Shown: positions 21,625 through 32,460 of the stretch, piece by piece | Position numbering within the stretch: position 1 is the stretch's first letter | Layout of the letters: the number at the start of each line of letters is the position of its first letter | Assembly: GCA_963989385.1 (NCBI GenBank) | Contig: OZ022509.1 | Span: 76,034,667-76,098,666 of the forward strand | Origin: Ctena decussata | Taxonomy: Eukaryota > Mollusca > Bivalvia > Lucinida > Lucinidae | Length of the DNA: 64,000 bases | Reading direction: 5' to 3' | The notes under the pieces: generated by a model | Databases searched by the model: none | Seen by the model: the letters and a program-made list of their open reading frames with translations, nothing else | Told to the model about the DNA's origin: nothing | Position numbers and translations under genes: made by a program

Positions 21625-22103
21625 TGGTCATAATATGGGCCGCGTCATGCAAAAACAGTGCTGAACGCATGTGCGAGTAAAGATGTCAGGCTCCGAGGTT
21701 ATAAAACTTTTTTCGAGCTCAACTCAGCTGAGCATGAAATTTTCTCTGCTGATAAATATGAAAATGCCAACTAATGTTGGCATTTTCATACTTATCAGCA
21801 GGGAAAATTTCATACTCAGCCAAATTGAGCAAGAAAACATCTGTACTTATCAGTAATTTAATATCTATAAGCAGGTAAAATTTCATGCTCAGCTGAGTTG
21901 AGCATGAAAACTGTTTTATAACCTCGGAGCCAGTCTGTGAATCCGTGCAGTCTAACTAGAGTCTTTAATCTGTGCCTATAGATTCCTCTGGTTCCATGTC
22001 TGGTTTGCCCGAACAGCAAAGGCTCTGATCAGACTGTGCGGGTGCGCAGGCTGATATGAGCCTTATCTGTCACATTAGTCCCAATTTTGCATATCGCAGC
22101 ACA
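21625..22103. mobile_element. Old foldback element interrupted by a younger MITE
   Basis: ATGGGCCGCGTCATGCAAAA near 21636 and the inverted TTTTGCATATCGCAGC near 22090 look like terminal repeats. Diverged inner arms carry GCAGTCTAACTAGAGTC / GGCTCTGATCAGACTG. The MITE at 21689-21931 lies inside the left arm, so this family is older. Confidence 0.45.
21689..21931. mobile_element. MITE with perfect 19-bp TIRs (GGCTCCGAGGTTATAAAAC)
   Basis: GGCTCCGAGGTTATAAAAC at 21689-21707 is inverted without mismatch at 21913-21931. Inside is a second long hairpin: TGAGCATGAAATTTTCTCTG...GAAAATGCCAA against TTGGCATTTTC...AAATTTCATACTCAGC, spanning about 21730-21828. 243 bp and non-coding. A related element sits in the LINE tail at 24.5-24.7 kb. 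Confidence 0.85.
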
Positions 22104-22644
22104 TTTACTTCCATAATATAATTTAAATTCTTTATGATGAATAATACAAAATGACCCCTATTCCCTACCACGTCAATTTTTATACTTTGTCTTCGGTTTC
22201 TTTCAGATTAAATGTATATTTTCCGAGATACAGTTGACTCTCGAAATCTGAAACACTGATATTTGCGGATCGATTTATATTCCACTAGACTTTTCGGTTC
22301 TTGATATCAATTTCCGGATAATCGCTGAGTTTGCTATATTATTTAAGTTTTCCCGCAATTTTAGAATTATTCCGTAATTTTGGCAAACGGTACAGACCCA
22401 GTTCAGACGCCGCAAAACGCGGCGTCTGATCATGGTCTGCACTATTTGCAAAATAAACAATTAGACATTTCTTTTTAAAGTAGAAAAAGGATAAAAATAA
22501 ACTAAATCAGACACTCCTGAATTGACAAATGGACTCACCCACTTGATAAGGATGGACATTTCACTGGACATGAATGGTTAGCAAACACAGCAGTCCCGGA
22601 CCAGGCTGTAAATATGCTCAGACTGGAACAGTCTTGACTTAGAG
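22104..22644. other. Unassigned; diverged hairpin near 22375-22450
   Basis: GACGCCGCAAAACGCGGCGTC near 22405 is a small hairpin. Surrounding sequence (CAGACCCAGTTCAGACGCC, AATGGACTCACCCACTTGAT) resembles 51165-51325 loosely. No gene seen. Confidence 0.4.
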
Positions 22645-23500
22645 TATCCATAGTCCTACCAGTGTTAAAAACGTCTAAACTCTAAATTCTAATGCACTTA
22701 CGTATGTAAGGCGACGTCTGATTGGATAACGTCAAAAATTTGCGACAGTATATCCTGCGATATACTGTAGGAAACCCGACGTCGCTTCAAATTGGTTGAT
22801 GTCTAGTTTTACGTCGCTGAAAGCGTTGCCATGGTGTAAAATAGCACCTTTCAAGATGAAAATGTGAAAAGTGCAGTAGAATGGGGATAACTGTATTGAA
22901 AATTGACATTTGGTGAGGTAAATCGTCGGTTTTATGGTCGCAAATTGAGTTTTACGGCTCCGCTGGCGCGTCGCCATAAAACGAAATTTCCGACCATAAA
23001 ACCGCCGATTTACCTCCCCAAAAGACAATTTTGAGTACAGTTATTCCCTAAATCATTGTTAAAAGCGGTTCAACCTTCGCGTTTGGTAATAAAATGTGGG
23101 TTGGCGTGCATAAATTGAGTCATCAAACTGACAAAAAGGAGAAAAAACAAGTTTTTCAAAAATAACAATTCACTCCACAAAATACAATTTCTTGGTCTAG
23201 TTTCCCGTCTAGCAATGCTATATAAACATGGGCGGGATAGTGTCTGAGGCTACACGCCTGTACATTGTAATTGTACCATTTTATTCAACTTATTGAAATC
23301 GAAAGTAGGTCAATTTAGTGGCCAACTAAAATGGCACAAATAAGTTTCCAAACCTTTTTTATGTGAAACTCAAGGATGTTTTATTTGTTTAAAGCTGGAT
23401 AATCACGGTCATTTACAATTACGAAACTGTAGAGAGAAGCTTGCAGCGATGGCTCATGATAAAATTTTCCATGCTGATAGAGCCATGGGTTTTAAATCAC
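22645..23500 (+). repeat. Dispersed repeat R, copy 2, split by a foldback
   Basis: TCCATAGTCCTACCAGTG to about 22685 is the 5' end. The rest resumes at 23049 (AATCATTGTTAAAAGCGG) and runs through ATGGGCGGGATAGTG to GCTGATAGAGCCATGGG near 23490. The intervening ~360 bp holds an inverted repeat: GGGATAACTGTATTG...GAGGTAAATCGTCGG (from 22883) against CCGATTTACCTC...ACAGTTATTCCC (to 23048). CTAAAT flanks both junctions and may be the target-site duplication. Confidence 0.65.
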
Positions 23501-23554
23501 ATCATTAATGTTAAATGTACAGTATACGCTTTCAGGGATAGAATTACCTCATGG

Positions 23555-23820
23555 GAAATGTTTCTGTAGTCTAGTGGCCGTAGGGCAGTGGGGAGGGTAC
23601 AGGCTCGTCGTGTCTTGGGCACAGCATATAGAACGTGGGCAACCTTGCTTTCCTTTCTCTGCTTTTTCCTTCCCCAATTCGAAAACGGTACCTATTTACA
23701 GCTTGGTTGGCAAAGAGTTTTGTCAGTCAGCTGGCAAAACGGCGATTCGAATCCGAGTCCCTCTGCACTTTAACCGAACGTCTCTAACCACTTGAACACG
23801 AGCTTCTCAAGCACAATGTT
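23555..23820 (-). repeat. Possible tRNA-derived SINE remnant
   Basis: On the minus strand, AGCTCGTGTTCAAGTGGTTA followed by GGACTCGGATTCGAATCGCC looks like a degenerate A box and B box. Nothing else is diagnostic and no tail or duplication was found. Confidence 0.3.
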
Positions 23821-24199
23821 TAAGCTACTGGAGTATGCAAAGGCTCGTTCGATTTTTTTCTCGAAAAACGCAAAAAATCCAAGGTTTGTGAAACTCCTTC
23901 TTTTGCATCATTGTCACGTACTTGACATTTAGAAAAAGATTTCAAGCTGCACTTGGTTTTCCTGCTTTGGCGTACTAATCTTTAATTTAAATTATTGACG
24001 TCAAATAAAGACCGTGAATAATGCCGACTGTAAATTAAAAACTATCAGAGAAAGGCACAAAATTGTTTTAACAGCTGATGGGCCTACTTTACTGCTTCAT
24101 CAAATCTGAAATATATATTTAACCCAATTCATGGTAAGTGGAATATTCTATCCTTATGAAATGGATCAGTCCATTTGTCAATTAAGGGTAGTCTGATTT

Positions 24200-24380
24200 C
24201 ACACCAGGTTAGCTATGTTTTCAAGGATGTTACGAAACGAAAAAGAGTTATTATGAAACGAAAAAGACTCATAGTTACCAAAGGACCTGGTCATCAGGTC
24301 GTTTGATAACTATAGTTCTTTCTCGTTCCGTAATTGCTCTTTTTCGTTTCGTGACAGCCCGTGTATATACATAGTTAACC
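24200..24380. mobile_element. MITE, ACCAGGTTAGCTATGTTTTC ends, copy 1
   Basis: ACCAGGTTAGCTATGTTTTC plus TTACGAAACGAAAAAGAG is matched inverted by CTCTTTTTCGTTTCGTGAC plus ACATAGTTAACCAGGG. About 180 bp. A second, more decayed copy is at 28.27-28.43 kb. Confidence 0.65.
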
Positions 24381-24418
24381 AGGGATGGGGTTATTTTAGT
24401 TTAATCGTTTTATAGAGA

Positions 24419-24770
24419 TTAAAAAAGAGGTAGACAGAATAAGGAAGGCAATGTTAAAGCAAAGGCAGGGATGGACTTAGCCAGCACAACTACGGCAGCG
24501 AGGTTATAAATTTTGAGAATAATCTCAAACTCAAAATAAAGCACACTTATTGGCTGCTTCCGAGCATGTAATCTCAAACTCAAAATAAAGCACACTGATT
24601 GGCTGCCTCCGAGCATGTGCTCGGAAGCAGCCAATAAGTGTGCTTTATTTTGAGTTTGATAATGTTCCCAAGTTTTATAACCTCTGGGCCAGGATAAGGT
24701 GGAAAGTGATTTATGCGAGTCATCTGTGGTGCCTAAACGACCTTGCAAGGTTATGGGATAGACTAGAATA
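24419..24770 (+). pseudogene. LINE 3' end interrupted by a hairpin MITE
   Basis: AAGAGGTAGACAGAATAAGG, GCAGGGATGGACTTAGCC and, after an interruption, AGGATAAGGTGGAAAGTG with TCATCTGTGGTGCC and GACCTTGCAAGGTTATGGGA align with the 3' end of the LINE at 12.19-12.85 kb. The copy ends in TAGACTAGAATAGAATAG. The interruption at about 24494-24690 is a hairpin. GAGGTTATAAATTTTGAG faces AAGTTTTATAACCTC, with long inner arms CAAAATAAAGCACACTTATT / AATAAGTGTGCTTTATTTTG. Its ends are a variant of the MITE at 21.7 kb. No catalytic domain remains. Confidence 0.7.
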
Positions 24771-25149
24771 GAATAGCATATAAAGGAGAAATACCGATTC
24801 GTCTTAGGAAAATAGTATTGACCCTGATCTGGGTCTACACTGCCTACCTATGTCCTATTGAGGAAGCAAGGTACTTTAAAGAGAGTTAAACAGAACAGAA
24901 AGAGTTACAAGAGCTCTGCTGGGCGGAGCAATATAAGTCAGTTGGGGTTTATAAGAGGAAAGGAAACTAGCTTTGTTTCAGTAACAAGGTAGGAATGAAA
25001 TCACAAAGCAAGACCTTATAGTTTCGAAATCAGGCAGCGGACACGAATTCACTATAAGACATATACAAAGAGACAAATTGTCCAAACCAGAAGCATGTTG
25101 ATAGTACTTTGTCTCTGTTTCCTCTTCTTACCCGAAGCACTTTTTTTTC

Positions 25150-25415
25150 TGGATTAATTGTGCATATGTATGTACATGTAAGTTATGAACATAAATTTGT
25201 GTACGCACATGGATGCTAGCGTGCGTGCGCTCATTTATTTTTATTTGCAAGCATCATGTACATACATCATTTTAGTTGTACAATTTGCTTATGCTTATTA
25301 TGTAGTATATTTTTTGAATTGTTGTTTGCAAGAGGGCCTCAAGGAAAATTGGCGATGCCAATTGAGCTACCCTCTTAAAAGAAAGCCATTACTTACTTAC
25401 TTACTTACTTACTTG
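25150..25415 (+). repeat. Retroelement 3' tail with (CTTA)n
   Basis: GCAAGAGGGCCTCAAGGAAA, GCCAATTGAGCTACCCTC and AAAAGAAAGCCATTACTTAC end in a 24-nt CTTA microsatellite (about 25391-25414). From memory of bivalve genomes this is the common 3' end of a non-LTR family, but only the tail is here. Medium-low certainty on class. Confidence 0.5.
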
Positions 25416-26215
25416 ATAGGGTCACATGAGCGATAAATGGCGGCAGAAAAGAAACACCGCTAATTCAGACACATAGCACCAGCCCCGTTTCAGCATATGG
25501 ACAAAGAATTCTTTTACTCTATCATTCATCACTGAGCATCTTAAACGGGCGAATTTGATTTTAATAAATAATTAAGTAAATAAATAAAGTATGTGTATAT
25601 TCAGATGGGATGTCTTGTCTACGCTGTTAGCAAGGGCTTTCACCCCAAAAGCAAACGACAAAATGACCTGGTACACGTATGATTAGGGCCGTTTTTGGCC
25701 CCCATTCAAATTCTCTTAAAATTGCATGGATTCTATTGCTTATCATTTATGCGTTTGGGAACGAACAGAAATAATATGTTTCAATTTTGTTTATTCTCCG
25801 ACTAACATGATTTCTGACATGCCTATATTGTTTCAACAATACGAAGGAAAATTGCAAGAAAATTTGAGTTTAATACATTCTCCTTTCAAGAAATAAGTCA
25901 TTTACAATAGCTTTTGAAAGCTCTTGATAATATGCTTTTGATGAAATGCTTATATGTTAGATAGCACTGCTAATTACCTATGCACTGCACAAGCCCTCTC
26001 CAGGTACCCCACCCACTCGAGTTTGCAAAACCAGAAACGCTAACCAAAAACTTCCAAAAATTCAAAATAAAATGTGTACCAAATTATCCCTTGTGTTCTA
26101 ACTAAGAAAACGAACACCCGCAACATATGTTTATTTTGTTTATGAGCGGAGATAAAGGCGTTTCTTATGTTGAGAATGCAGGGAAAATGGTCCAGACGCT
26201 GCCAAATTAATAATA
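25416..26215. other. No feature recognised
   Basis: AT-rich DNA; the AAATAAATAA stretch near 25560-25590 is low complexity. Confidence 0.45.
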
Positions 26216-27824
26216 ACCAGAGGACCACTGGTCCTGTAGCTCACCCGAGTCCATTCATCCTTAGCACTCGAGGGTAAGAAACACTAAAGTAAATTGTACA
26301 ATTTGGCCTAATTTCAACTTTGACTGAGTTGTTATGCTTGTCCTAGTAAATATTATCAAGTTTGATGAAGTTACAATAAAAAAACATGTTTGTAAAACTT
26401 TCTGCCTAAATATTGCAGTAACACAGAAATAAATGTCAATTTGCACTTTTCCCAATACAAGTCTATAGAAACTTTAAAATGCCATAGCAATGAAACCATG
26501 TGGGCAACAATAATAAAAAACAATATTTACGTAGTGGCTAATGTCATGAACATGTATGAAAAGAATCAGCTTCATCCCTCTATACGGTTTTTGAGGAAAA
26601 GATTTTTGAATATTTTTTTCAAAAATATTTTATTGCCATGGCAACAAATCAAATTCGGCGATTTGGACAAAGTTAATATGAATCAAAGAGGACTACTCAA
26701 GCAACATTTCTGTAGTTAAAAATCCAAAATGTTTTCCATTGATCCCATTATATTTCAATGGAAACTATAAGTTGCCATACCAACCTAACTGCTGAAGCAA
26801 TTGCCACAAAAAAGTAATTCTATAGAGGCTTGTACAAAGATCCGCTCTGTAAAGTTTGAGCTTTATTGGCCACATAGTTTCTGCAAAAATGATATTTTAA
26901 CATTTTTTTTTCTATTTTTTAACCATTCGGTTGCAATGGCAATCAGCCAAATAGTGCAGTTTGCATAAATTTTATATGGCTGGTTGGGGACTACTCATGG
27001 AATATTTCTATAAAAGATTTGTCCCAATATCTGCAGGCACATAACAATAAATGCAAATATTCAATTTTCCCATTATAAGTAAATGGCAACTTTAAGTTGC
27101 CACAGCAACCAAACTGCTGGAGCAACTGCCAAGAAAAACAGTATCTTTATAGAGGGTAGTACCTAGATCCTTTCTGTGAAGTTTGACCTTTATTGGTTGT
27201 ATAGGTTCTGAGGAGATGACTTTTGAATATCTTTTCTATTTTGAACTATTCGGTTTCCATGGCAACCAGCCAAATTGCGCAATTTACATGAATTTTATGT
27301 GGTTGATAGAGGACTACTCAAGAAACATTTCTGTAAAAGTTTTGTCAAAATATCTGCAGTGACATAGCAATAAATGCAAATTTTCAATTTTCCCATTATG
27401 TCAATGGCAACTTTAAGTTGCCATAGCAACCAAACTGCTGTAGCAATTGCCAAGAAAAACAGTATCTTTATAGTGGTTGATAGAGGACTACTCAAGGAAC
27501 ATTTCTGTAAAAGTTTTGTCATAATATCTGCAGTGACATAGCAATAAATGCAAATTTTCAATTTTTCCCATACAAGTCAATGGAAACTTTAAGTTGCCAT
27601 AGCAACCAAAGTTCTGAAGCGATTTGGATAAAAAACAGTACTAATAGTTCCCCCTGCCTATAGATGCTATATATGAAATTTGGTAACAATGGGTCTTGTA
27701 GTTTCAGAGGAGATGTCGTTTGAAAATGTTGACGGACGACGGACGGACGGACGGACTAACGGACGGACGACTGATGCCTGCCTATACTATAAGCTCATCT
27801 GTGAGCCTTTGGCTCAGGTGAGCT
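26216..27824 (-). mobile_element. Pearl/Helentron-like element with tandem core, copy 1
   Basis: On the minus strand it starts AGCTCACCTGAGCC...GGCTCACAGATGAGCTTA (a palindromic end, 27824-27790). A (CGTC)n microsatellite at 27730-27772 follows, then degenerate tandem units of about 323 bp. CCATAGCAACCAAA-type anchors lie at 26482, 26775, 27100, 27421 and 27597, so the last unit is about half length. Each unit pairs a GGTTGCTATGGCAAC block with a GGTTGCCATGGCAACC block about 160 bp away. The far end has a hairpin-like AGGACCACTGGTCCT at 26221. No ORF. The layout (palindromic end, microsatellite, ~160-bp core repeats) matches bivalve Pearl-type elements, often viewed as non-autonomous Helentrons. 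Confidence 0.7.
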
Positions 27825-27842
27825 AAAAAGTTAAAAATGAAC

Positions 27843-27947
27843 ATAGAGCCCGGTCTCCAGCACATTTAATATTTTCATGGCATGTAAATATATTAGAATT
27901 TTGTCTGTATACAAAATATTAAATGTGCTGGAGGCTGGGCTCATATA
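27843..27947. mobile_element. Small MITE, GAGCCCGGTCTCCAGCAC ends
   Basis: GAGCCCGGTCTCCAGCACAT and TTAATATTTT are matched inverted by AAATATTAAATGTGCTGG and AGGCTGGGCTC. About 105 bp; same family as 18996-19070. Confidence 0.7.
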
Positions 27948-28021
27948 TTTTGAAAACCGCAAAGGATACCAAATTTGTCATTTTCATCAGAATCCGCTAG
28001 GGGTATGGGTATGTTCAAGAT

Positions 28022-28023
<2 letters not shown>

Positions 28024-28078
<55 letters not shown>
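28024..28078. repeat. (CA)n microsatellite
   Basis: About 27 uninterrupted CA dinucleotides. Confidence 0.95.
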
Positions 28079-28080
<2 letters not shown>

Positions 28081-28264
28081 TAGTGTATACAAGAACTGGT
28101 ACATTTTGTGTTTACTGTTACATTTAAGGTTTGAACTTTCCCATGAATACATTTTTATTATCGAAATAGGACTTCTGAAAAATGAGTTTTCTGGGGACCA
28201 AATATGGTCCTTTACGGCTGCGAATCTAAAACAAATGCTTCGTCATAAATCAAATCCACCCCAT

Positions 28265-28430
28265 TCCCTGGGCTTACCAAACGAAAAAAACGGCCATTAT
28301 GAAACGAAAAAGAGTCATAGTTCCCAAATGACCTTGCCATCGTAGTGAAACTTTTTCGTTCAGTCGTAACAGCTCTTTTGCGTCTCGAACAGCCTTGAAA
28401 ACATAGTACACCTGGTGTGATATTACGAAT
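28265..28430. mobile_element. MITE, ACCAGGTTAGCTATG family, copy 2
   Basis: ATTATGAAACGAAAAAGAGT, CATAGTTCCCAAATGACC and GCCTTGAAAACATAGTACAC with CACCTGGTGTG correspond to the copy at 24.20 kb. The left end is degraded. Confidence 0.5.
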
Positions 28431-28626
28431 TCAAAGACAGAGGTCAAACAGTGTAGATTTAGATGAGGCGGCTCATTGTGAGCACCTCATCAGGGCCTAC
28501 GCTGTTCGGTATTCCAATTATTTTTGTTTCTGGGGCTTAAGAGTTCATAAAGTCATTTTAGTGGCGTCAGGTAAAAAGGGGGCTTGACCTGAAAACCTAA
28601 AAGGAAGACAGATCAGTCAGTGAACC

Positions 28627-28980
28627 TACACTGTAAAAATCGTGCTTAGCTAGAAAACACAAGTGGTTACATGTTTAGGTGTAAACATGTTTAGGAATAT
28701 GTAATATAGCTTAACATGTACACCTTTTCTATTATTCTCCCGGACAAAGTCTGCTAAACACGTTTTATTCTGTTACGCGTTTCGGATCTTTCCCCCGTTG
28801 AAGAACGAAAAAAAGAGACGAAAATGTTGACAGAGGAAATTTTCAAAATAAAAGGTAAATATAACCAGTTTTGTACATGTTTAATTTCTAAACGTAAAGC
28901 TAAACATGTTGCAAATTGAACATGTTACTATTTAAACTCAAAGAAAATCGGACTGCATTTAAACACATTTTTACAGTGTA
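28627..28980. mobile_element. MITE, TACACTGTAAAAAT ends
   Basis: TACACTGTAAAAAT at 28627-28640 is inverted exactly at 28967-28980. The interior has repeated ACATGTTTAGG/GTAAACATG words. 354 bp, non-coding. The ends resemble those of the 20.78-kb MITE, but the arms do not. Confidence 0.65.
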
Positions 28981-29588
28981 TGCAGTCTAGCTGGTCTTCA
29001 CGTTGTGCCCCGAAGGTGCGTCCGGATCCAAGCATGATGGAGGGTGTCACCCCCCTAAATCGTACGCAGTATTCAGCCCAAATTAGAGATGATTCAGTAC
29101 TAAGAGTCATGGTACGCAGTATTCAAGAAAAACAGCAAATCGTACGCGTACTCGCAAAAAATATAAATAAATAAATTAATTAATCGGCAGTCATTCGATA
29201 ATAATGTGCGAAGCCGCAGTGAATTCCTGTTGCATGACCTGACAATTGTAGAGATCTGTAGCAAAACCGCCTCTCGGATACCTTGATACTTCTGCCACTG
29301 GTTGATACTTCTGCTACTGGTTGAAATATGAAGGGTATCCAAGAGGCCCTTTGGCTATAGTGTGTGAGGCCTGATGCCGAAATGTTTGTGCATATCTTTC
29401 TCTTCTATCAAAGTACAAACACTTATTAGAGTTAACAGGGAAAGTCAGTGTCTAATAATTTACAAGGAGTGAAAGAAACAAAGCGTGCATTCATAAAACG
29501 CAGTATTATGCCAAAATAAAATAAGTTTTCATGTTCCCATCGTTAGGTGTGGCAATTGTGACTTAAGAATTGACTGGCTGACTGACTG

Positions 29589-30709
29589 TACGAGGTGTGT
29601 TCCAAAATTAATGTCAGTCGCCAATCGTGCAATGTGGGCTCAAAACCACCTCTTATCGAATGAGTGATCACTAAAGCTTCAGCATAGGTACAAATCTCGC
29701 TCACAACTTCACAGACCTTTGTACAGTGTACGTCAGCAGCAACTTAAAGATGCTGCTCACACAGCTCCCCCTGCAACAACAACAACTATAAGTAACATCG
29801 AAAAACATCCGCAATATCCTAAAAAAAGATACCCATTTAAAGAGAGACAATTAGCCCGGTTAACAAACTTGTCGTTAGCACGACTTCATGGTATTTTTGA
29901 AGAAGCATTTTCAACTTAGGAAAATAAATGCAAGAGAGATACCCCATTTGTTGACAGATGAACAAAAGCGGACCCGTGTAGCAAATGCAAAATAAAAAAA
30001 AGACTTCTGAAAATATACCCCAAAAATAGCAAAGAGGCTTTCAACAATTTAGTCAGTAGTAATGAGACCTGGGTTTACTATTTTGAACCAAAGCGGATGT
30101 GTTCCAAGCGAATTTGGGCCAACAAAAGTGCGAGACGTCCAAGTAATGCCAAACGAGCACGAACGGTAAAGGTTTTGTATGTAATTTTCTTCGACATTAA
30201 GGGTTCAGTCATGCAAATTCCGGTGCCGAAAGGCAGAACAGTCACAGCAAAGCTTTATAAAAAATATTGTACTACAAAAACTGATGAAGTACAACAAAAC
30301 CCGCCGCCCCAAAACAGGACCTAAGCATCTCAGCCTCTTGCATGATAATGCTTCCGCTCACAAGGCACACTGCCTTGTGACCGAGTTTTTGGAGTCAGAG
30401 GAGGCTACCGTCCTATCACATCCTCCATTATTGCAAGACTTGGCTCCCTACGACTATTTTCTGTATCTAAAACTCAAATATCATCTATCTGGAAAGAGAT
30501 GCAATTCGAGAAATGCCATTGGATCTGCGATTTATCAGTATCTGATGGGTATCCCCATTGAAGAGTATGTGAACTGCTTCCAAAAGTGGAATGACCGGCT
30601 GAACTGTAGATGGAAAGTATTTTGAAGGGTAGATCAAGTAAAAAAAAGAGCATTTGCAGTACAGGGAGAAACAAAGCAAGTGACATTAATTTTGGAAAGA
30701 AACACGGAC
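29589..30709 (+). pseudogene. Decayed mariner transposase, copy 1
   Basis: The plus strand carries a broken mariner-type transposase. A segment near 30040 reads NETWVYYFEPKRM, then LLHDNASAHKAH near 30331 and LAPYDYFLYLKLKYHLSG near 30441, followed by GIPIEEYVNCFQKWNDRL. The first catalytic aspartate, normally in a GDETW motif, is Asn here. The second and third (HDN, PYD) remain, with 35 residues between them by my count against 34 in classic mariners. The N-terminal DNA-binding part is not recognisable. At least two frame changes occur (near 30000 and 30290). Ends: TACGAGGTGTGTTCCAAAAT at 29589 against inverted TTTTGGAAAGAAACACGGAC ending at 30710. A dead element of about 1.1 kb. Confidence 0.8.
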
Positions 30710-30815
30710 TGATTTTCTCAGTAATATGCGGATATGACTACTCAGCTTTCAATGTGTGAAAAAATATATGATGACGACAAAACCTCGGACCGAAACCCTA
30801 AAATATATAGTAGCA

Positions 30816-30897
30816 AGGCATTCAATAAATTAAATACACCGAGGCTCCTGTAAATAAGGCATTCAATAAATTATATACAGAGGCTTCTGTAAATAAA
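30816..30897. repeat. Short tandem duplication
   Basis: AAGGCATTCAATAAATTA followed by ATACACCGAGGCTCCTG occurs twice in direct succession (about 30816-30857 and 30858-30897). Confidence 0.7.
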
Positions 30898-31589
30898 GAC
30901 TTTGTGACAATTAGATGGCTATATGCACTCTAATTAATTAGAGCTTGTACATGAATCAGTTGCTGCGACTTGTGGCGACATGTGGAGACTTTCAGCAGTC
31001 AGCGCTGAGCGAGATTCCATCTAAATGTCATGTCCTTTGAACAGCTTTTAACTAATTTACCTAATATCTGATCGGAATTTCGGAAGGTATGCAGATCCGA
31101 TTTACAGGGAGCAAGCATGTCATGCCTGCATATTTTTGGAGCTACATGTGTGGCTGCCCTGCATTGATTTTAGGGGTTTGGAGAAAAGGCGAATAACGGT
31201 TAAATTGAGCATGGTATATTTTGGAATGCTGATTTGATTTTGATAATATTTTCACGGCACGCAGTGTCCAGCACCCCATTCCGCCTACCTCACCTACCGG
31301 CCCTGGTATAGGAGCTCAGAGATAGAAGCTGCGGCATGACTGTTACCGACACAATTAACAAGTTTAGGAATTGGAAAGTACACGATTAAGAATTGCACTG
31401 GAACGACAAACGAGGCAAAATTGTTAAACTGAACATTCTGTTTAGGGTTTGCATTGTTTAGCAATCACTTTGATTTAATGTTTCTGATCATTTGACTTCA
31501 AAATCTATAATGAATTTAAATCAGCCTTTTAAGCATGCTGCTAAATGTTTTCTTAATATTTACTAGGATTTTACATTGCGCTACTCCTT

Positions 31590-31688
31590 AAATAGTATTC
31601 AGTATTCAAGCCCGTTTTTAAAGAGTATTCAGTATTCAAGCTCAAAATTAAGCAGTATTCAGTATTCAAGGGGGGGGGGGGGGGGGGG
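31590..31688. repeat. Three AGTATTCAGTATTCAAG repeats and a G tract
   Basis: AGTATTCAGTATTCAAG recurs at about 31593, 31624 and 31654, the period being near 31 bp, then runs into 19 G residues (31670-31688). Confidence 0.75.
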
Positions 31689-32460
31689 TGACACCCCCAT
31701 GATGTGCGCGAACAGTAGAGGCTCTGATAAGACTTAACTTTTTCTAATTAACTTTTAACTCTTAAGCAGAGGCTCTGATAAGACTGCATTAAGCACACCT
31801 TTTGGCGGGTCCCAACGCATTGATATAAATGGGAGCACTCCATCATGGTATACTAATTTTGTTTAATGCATTTGCCTCCCTTCCTTTGTGGAATTTCTCT
31901 CAGTCAGAAGAAATAAAACTCTTGAGGATTTGTTTTTCCTTTAAGAGTAGAGACGCATTTTTGATGGGCTTTGTCGTGCGAGGAAGGAAACAGGACACCA
32001 TTTCCGATTTTTGAGATAATCGTACTGTTCCTTATTATTGAGAAAGCAGGGCACTAACAAATATGGATTCACAGGGCAATTTATAAAAAGATGTTCGTGT
32101 TGTGCTCCTACATATCCAACGGCCCTTCCCACAATTTTGCCATACCAAGGAGACGATTGTCATCTTTGTTGTCGAATTTATACAATATCAAATAGTTTCA
32201 ACTTTTGGTAAATCTGCATCTGATAGAAGCTAAAACTGCCTACCTTCGAGCAGTCTGATCGGTGTCTGCATTGGTTGCAAATTTATTGTAATCATTGCAA
32301 GAACCTTTTTAGGTTTCAAAAATGGGAAAAATCTACATACCTACATGTATCAACTCATTTGAAAACCTCACAGCAAACACGACTTTTTGACGCCGACCTA
32401 GTAAATTCAATTGTTCTAGAATTCAGGCTTTCGAGTTACATTACCGATATTTAATGCCTA
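31689..32460. other. No gene seen; duplicated short word
   Basis: AGAGGCTCTGATAAGACT occurs twice (about 31711 and 31764). It is probably a remnant of a GATCAGACT-type foldback. Confidence 0.4.
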
